In this document: positions 58,525 through 64,000 of the stretch, piece after piece
Position numbering within the stretch: the first letter of the stretch is position 1
Layout: each line of letters starts with the position of its first letter
The notes under the pieces: generated by a model
What the model was told of the DNA's origin: nothing
Seen by the model: the letters and a program-made list of their open reading frames with translations, nothing else
The model's database searches: none
Position numbers and translations under genes: made by a program
Assembly (NCBI GenBank): GCA_036521075.1
Contig: DATDIL010000165.1
Coordinates: forward strand, 1 to 64,000
Reading direction: 5' to 3'
Length of the DNA: 64,000 bases
Origin: DAIDKA01 sp036521075
Lineage (GTDB): Bacteria; Pseudomonadota; Gammaproteobacteria; Steroidobacterales; Steroidobacteraceae

Positions 58525-59742
58525 TTACAGTGCCCGAGTCGCCACCGCCGGCGCGATGGAGGCCGCCCGCAGCGCCGGCCACACGACGGCGGCCTGGCAC
58601 AGCGCCAGCACCATGAGCGCGCCGATGCCGATGTAGGCCACGCTCATGCGCGTGAGCTCCAGGCTCGAGGCCAGCCAGGTATTGCTGCCAAGTCCCATGG
58701 CGATACCGAGGATGCAACCGGTCACGGTAATCAGCAGATTTTCAATGTGAAAGTAGCTGAGAATGTCGGCACGCCGGGCGCCCAGGGCGCGGCGCATGCC
58801 GATGAAGCGCCGCCGCTGGTTCACCCAGTACATGGTCAGCCCCACGATGCCGAAGGCCGTGATGGCCAGCAGCAGCGCACACACCGTGCCCAACATGACG
58901 CTGGTCGCGCGCCCGATCCGGTAGGCCTGATTGCGGGTCTCGGAGAACGGTTGCGCACCCTGGATTACCCGCTGACGGGTCAGTGAGTAAAGTTTCTCCT
59001 GCACGGTGCGCATCACCTCAGCCTGGCGACCGGGCATGGCTCGGACCACGTAGAGGATACCGTTATTCAGAAATTGAAGCGGCAGGAAGGTTGCGTACTC
59101 GACGGCGGATTCCGCAACACCCCCGCCCGCCCACGGTGTCTGCGTCTTGGCGACGATACCGATGATGCGACTGGAGTTGGTGGGCGTGAAATAAACCACC
59201 TGACCCAGCGCATTCCCGGAAGGAAACAGCGCCTTGGCCAATGGGCGGGTAACAACGATTGAGGACGGAAAAACCTCATCGTTGATGTTCATCTTGCCCA
59301 CCTCCTCGCGCGTAAACCAGCGGCCCGCGGCCAGCTGTATTCCGTAGGCAGCAAGACCGTGATCGTCCACGAAGTACTCGGTTGTTCCTGCGGTCGGATG
59401 CTTCTGATCGGGTTTACGGCTCAACCCCCAACTCCAGCCGCCGCCGCGCAGCGGGTAGCTGTTCGTCGCCATTGCGTCGACTACTCCAGGCAAGGAGCGA
59501 ATGGCGGCGAGGTCCGCCTTGATCCGCGCCTCCAGATCGTCCGGATCCACCACCCAGGTGTTCGACAACGTGAAGATGTTCGCCTCGTCAATGCCGGTCG
59601 GTCGATGCATCTGCGCGACACGCTGCTGAATGATGGACAGGCTGTTGCTGACGATGGCCAAGGTCAGCGCAATCTGCAGGCAGATCAATATCGCTCCGAC
59701 TTTATTGCGCCGCAGGGCACGAAGAATGGGCAGAATATCCAT
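58525..59742 (-). CDS. MacB/FtsX-type permease, type A (A2)
   Basis: 405 residues, closely paralogous to A3: MDILPILRALRRNKVGAILI, SGIDEANIF-like TGIDEANIFTLSNTW, RRRFIGMRRALGARRADILS and a C-terminal VVWPALRAASIAPAVATRAL. Differences cluster in the periplasmic domain. It probably pairs with the following or preceding B subunit as a heterodimer; that is inferred from strict alternation. Confidence 0.92.
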   Translation of the reverse strand: MDILPILRALRRNKVGAILICLQIALTLAIVSNSLSIIQQRVAQMHRPTGIDEANIFTLSNTWVVDPDDLEARIKADLAAIRSLPGVVDAMATNSYPLRGGGWSWGLSRKPDQKHPTAGTTEYFVDDHGLAAYGIQLAAGRWFTREEVGKMNINDEVFPSSIVVTRPLAKALFPSGNALGQVVYFTPTNSSRIIGIVAKTQTPWAGGGVAESAVEYATFLPLQFLNNGILYVVRAMPGRQAEVMRTVQEKLYSLTRQRVIQGAQPFSETRNQAYRIGRATSVMLGTVCALLLAITAFGIVGLTMYWVNQRRRFIGMRRALGARRADILSYFHIENLLITVTGCILGIAMGLGSNTWLASSLELTRMSVAYIGIGALMVLALCQAAVVWPALRAASIAPAVATRAL

Positions 59743-59766
59743 CGCTGACTCCCGGGAGCGGTTCGG

Positions 59767-61101
59767 TTACTGCGCCTTGAGCTGCCAGGCCGGTTGAATG
59801 CGACTGGCACGCAGCGTCGGATACAGTCCGGCGCCCACGGTCACGAGGACCGCCACCACCATCGTGATCAGGACCATCACTGCATCCAGAGCGACCAGAT
59901 GCCCGGCGGCGCTATCCTTGCTGGTCACGGCCAGCAGGGCGCGCAATCCCGACAGCCCCACACCCGTCAGAGCCAAACCCAGCAGGCCGCCCAGCACACC
60001 CACGACCAGAGTCTCGGTGAGGCCCTGCAAAAACAGGTCCATTCGCGAGGCTCCCAGGGCGCGTCGCAAGCCCAGCTCGACTGAACGGCTGGAGAACCTT
60101 GCCAACATCAGGCCAACCGCATTCACCAGGCACACGACCAGGAAGCCGGTGCCGATCAATACGTTGACGCGTACTTCCTCGGGTATGACGTTGTTGTAGA
60201 CCATCCAGTCCATGACATCATGCAGCTCCACTCGCGGCGGCCAATGAAACCGGCCGAGCTGTCGCTGCTGCGCTGCGTATCCCTGAAGAAAACTCCGGAA
60301 ATTCCGCACCGCGGCCGCTGTCGGCAGTTCCACCCAGAACTGCAGCCACACACATTCGGAATTCAGGCGCCCCTCCCATCCCGACGCCGGCAGCACGTTG
60401 CACCAGAAACTGCCGGAGCCTTGAGTCTGTCGGTCGATGGCTGTGGTAAATGGCACATAGAAATCGTCCGTGTCACTGTAGGCACCGGTGCTCAGATCGT
60501 AGAATTTCGGCGTTGGCGTCCAGGGTTGAATGACGCCGACCACCCGGTAATCGCGGGCGTTGAGGCTGATGAGCTTGCCTACCGGATCATCGTGCGGGAA
60601 TACACGCTCGGCCAACTTTGAACTGAGCACCACGACATTGGCGTGTTTGTCGTCCTCGCTGCGGCCCCAGGAAGTACCGTTGCGGAACGGCACCTCAAAC
60701 ATCGTGAAGAAATCCGCGTAGGTCGCCCGGCCCAGCGCCTGGAAAGGCGCGCCACCCGGCGGACTCACATTCAGTGAAATTGCATACATTGCGGTCTGCC
60801 GCACCGCCCTTTGCGCTCGCATCAGGGTCGTGGCGTCGCGGTACGTAAGTTGGGTGGGCAGTTGCTGCCCGATGTTTGCGCCGGCGCTCCCACGGCGCGA
60901 TTCCGGACCCCACACATCGATCAGCGGCACGAAGAGCTTGGCGGACTTGTCTGGAATCGGGTTGCCGGACATGGCCACCAGGGTGGTGAGCACCATCATG
61001 CAGGTTCCAATCCCCACGCCGATGGCGGCTACCATGAGCACTGTCAGCACCAGGTTACGGCGCAAGCTGTGGATGGCCAGTTCCAGGTAGTAACCCAGCA
61101 T
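59767..61101 (-). CDS. MacB/FtsX-type permease, type B (B2)
   Basis: 444 residues starting MLGYYLELAIHSLRRNLVLT (ATG 61101), with TM1, the periplasmic domain (DKSAKLFVPLIDVWGPESRR) and the FtsX end (VNAVGLMLARFSSRSVELGL RRALGAS region; GLYPTLRASRIQPAWQLKAQ). It is separated from A2 by 24 bp. An open frame continues upstream to 61719, but those codons lie antisense-like over the remnant and A1 and do not resemble a protein family. Confidence 0.92.
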   Translation of the reverse strand: MLGYYLELAIHSLRRNLVLTVLMVAAIGVGIGTCMMVLTTLVAMSGNPIPDKSAKLFVPLIDVWGPESRRGSAGANIGQQLPTQLTYRDATTLMRAQRAVRQTAMYAISLNVSPPGGAPFQALGRATYADFFTMFEVPFRNGTSWGRSEDDKHANVVVLSSKLAERVFPHDDPVGKLISLNARDYRVVGVIQPWTPTPKFYDLSTGAYSDTDDFYVPFTTAIDRQTQGSGSFWCNVLPASGWEGRLNSECVWLQFWVELPTAAAVRNFRSFLQGYAAQQRQLGRFHWPPRVELHDVMDWMVYNNVIPEEVRVNVLIGTGFLVVCLVNAVGLMLARFSSRSVELGLRRALGASRMDLFLQGLTETLVVGVLGGLLGLALTGVGLSGLRALLAVTSKDSAAGHLVALDAVMVLITMVVAVLVTVGAGLYPTLRASRIQPAWQLKAQ

Positions 61102-61139
61102 CAAGATCGCTCCTGCAGACGAGTCGTGATAGCGCCAGC

Positions 61140-61325
61140 TTACAACGCCCGGGCGGCTATCGCTGGCGGAATCGAGGCTGCACGCCAGGCCGGCCACAAC
61201 ACGGCGGCCTGGCACAGCCCCAGCACAATAAGCGCCCCGATACACATGTACCCGACACTCGGCGAGGTGATGACTACAGTGCGTCGCAGGCTGTGTAACG
61301 CAAGTCTCAGGTGATAACCGAGCAT
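61140..61325 (-). pseudogene. 61-codon chimeric remnant of a B-A permease pair
   Basis: The first 15 codons (MLGYHLRLALHSLRR) are the start of a type B permease. The last 35 or so (CIGALIVLGLCQAAVLWPAW, then RAASIPPAIAARAL) are the end of a type A permease. Everything between, about 2.4 kb in an intact pair, is missing. The frame stayed open by chance. It sits exactly where another B-A pair would fit in the array. Confidence 0.88.
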
Positions 61326-61361
61326 TTTGCATTTCCCCAGGCGCAGGCCGCGAGGCCTGCT

Positions 61362-62570
61362 TTAAAGACCCCGCGCCGCCAGCGACGGCGGCACGGTAGC
61401 CGCACGCAGGGCCGGCCACAAGACTGCCAACTGACTCAACAGAAGAACCACCAGTGCGCCGACGAAGATTTGCACCGGGCTCATGCGGGTCATCGCCAGG
61501 TGTTTGGCCAGCCACAGATTCGCGCCCAGTCCCGCGGCGATGCCCACCAAGGCGCCAATGGCCGAAATCAACAGATTCTCGGTATGGAAGTAACGCAGAA
61601 TATCGATTCGCCGCGCACCCAGCGCCCGGCGCGTACCGATCTGCCGGCGTCGCTGCGCCACCCAGAGCATGGTCAAACCAACGGTTCCACAGGCTGTGAT
61701 AACCAGCATGAGCACGCACACCGTGGCCAGCAGCCAGCTGGTGGCCACCGCGACGGCGAACACTTTGGACCGAGTCGCGGAAAATGGCTCGACCCCATTC
61801 AGGATCCGCATTCGCGAGAGTTGCAGGAGTCGTTGCCTTGCCGTACGCATGACGGCCTGCTGCTGACCGGGTTTGGTGCGTACGACGTAGACCAGCTGAC
61901 TGCTCACGAGCTGCGCCGGCACAAACGTCGAGAACTCCACATACTCCATGCCGGACCCGGATCCCGAGGAGGCCCGCTCGACGATGCCAACGACGCGTTG
62001 CGGATCATCGCCCGTCACATAGACCGGCCGGCCCAGTGCCTGACCGTCCGGAAACAGCCGCCTCGCAAGTGCTGCGGTGAGAACGACCGAGGCAGTAGCT
62101 CCGATCTCGTTCGCTTTGAATTCCCTGACCTCATCCGCGTTGAACCAGCGTCCGGCCACCAGTTTCAGCCCCTGGGCCGCCAGCCCGTGGACGGTATCGA
62201 CGTACAAGCTGGTCTGCGCCGAGGATGTGGCCTGGTGAGGCCTCACGGACGCACCCCAGACCCAGCTTCTGCCGCTGAGCGGAAAGCTGTTGGTCGCCTC
62301 CGCGTCGATCACTCCGGGCAGTGCGCGCAGCGCCGCCACATCCGCCGCGGTGCGGGCACTCAGATCATCGGGTTGCCCTACCCACTGATTCGACATGGAG
62401 AAGATGTTTGCCTCATCCAGACCACTGGGTCGGCTGATGTCCGTCCAGTGACGCCGGATCACCGACAGTGCATTGGTCACCACCGCAAGCGTCAGCGCGA
62501 TTTGCAGCGCTACCAGCAACGCGCCCACCTTGTTGCGCCTGAGCGTTGCCAGTATCGGCATGACGTCCAT
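61362..62570 (-). CDS. MacB/FtsX-type permease, type A (A1)
   Basis: 402 residues: MDVMPILATLRRNKVGALLV, SGLDEANIFSMSNQWVG, RRRQIGTRRALGARRIDILR and LWPALRAATVPPSLAARGL. It is clearly type A but more diverged than A2 and A3 from each other. ATG 62570 lies 7 bp after the B1 stop and was chosen over 62603, which would overlap B1. Confidence 0.91.
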   Translation of the reverse strand: MDVMPILATLRRNKVGALLVALQIALTLAVVTNALSVIRRHWTDISRPSGLDEANIFSMSNQWVGQPDDLSARTAADVAALRALPGVIDAEATNSFPLSGRSWVWGASVRPHQATSSAQTSLYVDTVHGLAAQGLKLVAGRWFNADEVREFKANEIGATASVVLTAALARRLFPDGQALGRPVYVTGDDPQRVVGIVERASSGSGSGMEYVEFSTFVPAQLVSSQLVYVVRTKPGQQQAVMRTARQRLLQLSRMRILNGVEPFSATRSKVFAVAVATSWLLATVCVLMLVITACGTVGLTMLWVAQRRRQIGTRRALGARRIDILRYFHTENLLISAIGALVGIAAGLGANLWLAKHLAMTRMSPVQIFVGALVVLLLSQLAVLWPALRAATVPPSLAARGL

Positions 62571-62577
62571 GACGGCC

Positions 62578-63897
62578 CTATTGCTCCTTGAGCTGCCAGG
62601 CAATGGCAGTGCGTGCCGCCCGCCAGGCCGGGTACAGGCCCGACAGAAACGTTACGCCAATGGCCAGCACTACCGTCAGGGCCATCACGTCGGGATCCAG
62701 ATGCGTCATCTGCGCGGTGTAGGCGGATACGGTTTTCAAAGTTGTGCGTTGTCCGGCCAGCCCCAGGCCGGTGAGCATCAACCCCAGTACGCCGCCGAGC
62801 ACACCGACCACGGCCGTTTCAACCATGCACTGCAGAAAGATGTCGGACCAGGAGGCGCCCAGCGCCCGGCGAATCGCGTACGCGCCCGAACGGCCCGCGA
62901 ATCGTGCCAGCATCAGGCCGACGGCATTGACCAGGCAGACCAACAGGAACCCCAAGGCCAGCAGCGCGTTGATGCGCACTTCATCCGGCACAACGTGTTC
63001 GATTTGCAGCCACTGGCGCACGTTGCTCAGCTGGACCAACGGCGGCCAGCCGAAGCGTCCCGACTGCTGCTGGTCGGCCGCGTAGTTGCCAAGGAAGCGG
63101 CGAAAGGCGCGTTCGGATGCCCCATCCGGCAATTCAGCCCAGAACTGTATCCACACGCAGCTGGACGCAAGGCGCGCGGCCCAGTCCGACCCCAGGTGGG
63201 TATGGCAGCTGAGGCTATTGCCGGGCAGCTCGTGCTCGATTGCCACGGTGAAGGGAATGAAAAAACCGTCGTCGCGACCGAAAGCGCTACCCCTGGGATC
63301 ATAGAAGAGCGGCTGCGGACTCCACGGCTCAAGTACGCCGACCACACGAAAGGCGCCCGCCTCCATCGTGATCACCTGCCCGACGGCGTTGCCCGCGGGA
63401 AAGAGCTTTGCGGCCAGATTGGCGCCCAGTACCACGACATTTCTGTGTGAGGCTTCGTCCTGCACGCTCCAGGGCGCCCCCGACTGGAACGGTACCTGGA
63501 ACATGGCGAAGAAATCGCGATAGGTTGCCCGCCCGCCGCGCGGGATGGGTTCGCCACGAGGCGGCAGTATGACTTGCGAAATGCCGTACATGGCGGCCTG
63601 GCGAATCGCCGCGTGGGCCTGCATGAGCGCCACGGCATCGTGATAGGGCAGCATGTCCGGCAGGCGACTCTGATTGGGGGAATCATTCTTTCGCGAAGGT
63701 GGGCCCCACACGTCGATCTGTGCGGCAAACAACTGCGAGGACTTCGCCGGAATCGGGTCACCGGACATGGCGAGCAGCACGGTGAAGACGGTCATGGTGG
63801 CGCCGATGCCGACGCCCACCGCGGCAATGATCAACACAGTCAGGGCCACATTGGCCCGCAGGCAGCGGATTGCCAGGTTGAAGTAGTACCCAATCAT
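62578..63897 (-). CDS. MacB/FtsX-type permease, type B (B1)
   Basis: 439 residues starting MIGYYFNLAIRCLRANVALT; TM1 (LIIAAVGVGIGATMTVFTVL), periplasmic domain (AKSSQLFAAQIDVWGPPSRK), then FtsX segments (VNAVGLMLARFAGRSGAYAI RRALGASWSD region; GLYPAWRAARTAIAWQLKEQ). It is the first complete B subunit in the window and shows the same periplasmic-domain order as B2 and B3. Confidence 0.91.
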   Translation of the reverse strand: MIGYYFNLAIRCLRANVALTVLIIAAVGVGIGATMTVFTVLLAMSGDPIPAKSSQLFAAQIDVWGPPSRKNDSPNQSRLPDMLPYHDAVALMQAHAAIRQAAMYGISQVILPPRGEPIPRGGRATYRDFFAMFQVPFQSGAPWSVQDEASHRNVVVLGANLAAKLFPAGNAVGQVITMEAGAFRVVGVLEPWSPQPLFYDPRGSAFGRDDGFFIPFTVAIEHELPGNSLSCHTHLGSDWAARLASSCVWIQFWAELPDGASERAFRRFLGNYAADQQQSGRFGWPPLVQLSNVRQWLQIEHVVPDEVRINALLALGFLLVCLVNAVGLMLARFAGRSGAYAIRRALGASWSDIFLQCMVETAVVGVLGGVLGLMLTGLGLAGQRTTLKTVSAYTAQMTHLDPDVMALTVVLAIGVTFLSGLYPAWRAARTAIAWQLKEQ

Positions 63898-63924
63898 GAT
63901 GCGCCGTGCAGCCTCACAAAACCG

Positions 63925-64000
63925 CTAGCGCCCACGGATCGCAGCCGCCGGTGGCAGGCAGGCCGCCCGCAACGCCGGCCAGGTCACGGCGACCTGGCTC
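63925..64000 (-). CDS. MacB/FtsX-type permease, type A (A0), C-terminus only
   Basis: The last 24 codons of another type A permease, ending VTWPALRAACLPPAAAIRGR and TAG, enter from the right edge. They match the closing residues of A1-A3 (WPALRAA, then PPAxAxRG/A). It shows the alternating array continues beyond the window. Confidence 0.8.
   Translation of the reverse strand, partial: SQVAVTWPALRAACLPPAAAIRGR

Larger units (their letters stand above)
55961..63999 (-). repeat. alternating tandem array of type A and type B permease genes
   Basis: In transcription order the array reads A0 (partial), B1, A1, collapsed B-A remnant, B2, A2, B3, A3. The A genes share N-terminal LRRNKVGA and C-terminal WPALRAA sequences; the B genes share N-terminal MxGYxxxLAxxxLR and C-terminal QLKxQ. 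Gaps between genes are 3-40 bp and all are on the minus strand. Pairwise duplication of an A-B unit is the simplest origin. Confidence 0.88.

Noticed and set aside
1..64000. CRISPR arrays, tRNA or rRNA genes, insertion sequences, prophage genes
   Set aside because: None seen on reading; no regularly spaced repeats, transposase motifs or cloverleaf-like sequences were noticed, though small RNAs could be missed without a covariance search.

Overview
The window looks like chromosomal DNA from a GC-rich soil or plant-associated gammaproteobacterium. The Steroidobacteraceae/Nevskiales/Xanthomonadales neighbourhood is my guess. It rests on a tryptophan-halogenase-like gene near a large STN-type TonB receptor, LigAB and tannase genes, several TonB receptors, and a sigma-54 two-component pair beside arrays of MacB-like permeases. 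I saw no rRNA, tRNA, CRISPR array, prophage or insertion sequence. No stretch of more than 300 bases lacks a gene.

Layout. (1) 1-9.1 kb: a truncated Tat-type NMT1 solute-binding lipoprotein, a flavin-dependent halogenase, a Yip1 membrane protein, a Tat-exported SDR, a 1204-residue TonB receptor and a small secreted protein. (2) 9.1-16.8 kb: an RND efflux operon (outer-membrane factor, adaptor, pump) divergent from an OmpR-type response regulator and histidine kinase. (3) 16.8-27.1 kb: phosphoketolase and acetate kinase, tightly coupled to an unusual cluster of methyltransferase, LTA-synthase-like sulfatase-fold protein, CDP-alcohol phosphatidyltransferase, BchC-like dehydrogenase, degenerate 6-pyruvoyl-tetrahydropterin-synthase homologue, GT4 glycosyltransferase and RibD-like reductase. 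(4) 27.1-31.7 kb: protocatechuate 4,5-dioxygenase (ligAB) with a divergent LysR regulator, a scar joining two gene fragments, and a tannase/feruloyl esterase. (5) 31.8-41.9 kb: SYLF protein, flavin reductase, S8-like protease with a GlyGly-CTERM-like tail, a decayed TonB receptor, a PadR/PspC operon with a clear operator, a carotenoid/lignostilbene dioxygenase and small stress proteins.

(6) 41.9-49.8 kb holds what I consider the most exciting system: a seven-gene operon on the minus strand, five of its six junctions overlapping. It encodes phosphoenolpyruvate mutase fused to a nucleotidyltransferase, phosphonopyruvate decarboxylase, 2-aminoethylphosphonate (AEP) transaminase, a second nucleotidyltransferase, a UPF0104/MprF-like flippase-type membrane protein, a CDP-alcohol phosphotransferase fused to a 2-oxoglutarate/Fe(II) oxygenase, and a ModA-like binding protein without a signal peptide. 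The first steps give AEP and probably CMP-AEP. The fusion protein suggests transfer of AEP to a membrane alcohol and oxidation, perhaps hydroxylation, of the head group: a candidate route to a bacterial phosphonolipid or AEP-decorated surface molecule.

(7) 49.9-52.1 kb: an Omp85-type barrel, a phosphoribosyltransferase and SlyX. (8) 52.1-64 kb: a sigma-54 two-component system, a PotF-like lipoprotein and an alternating array of two kinds of MacB/FtsX permease (A and B). One A/B pair in the array has collapsed by deletion to a 61-codon chimera. The array runs off the right edge, where its ATPase and adaptor genes may lie.

Start codons are my choices. Several ATG/GTG/TTG alternatives are noted in the entries. 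Family assignments come from reading motifs, not from database searches.
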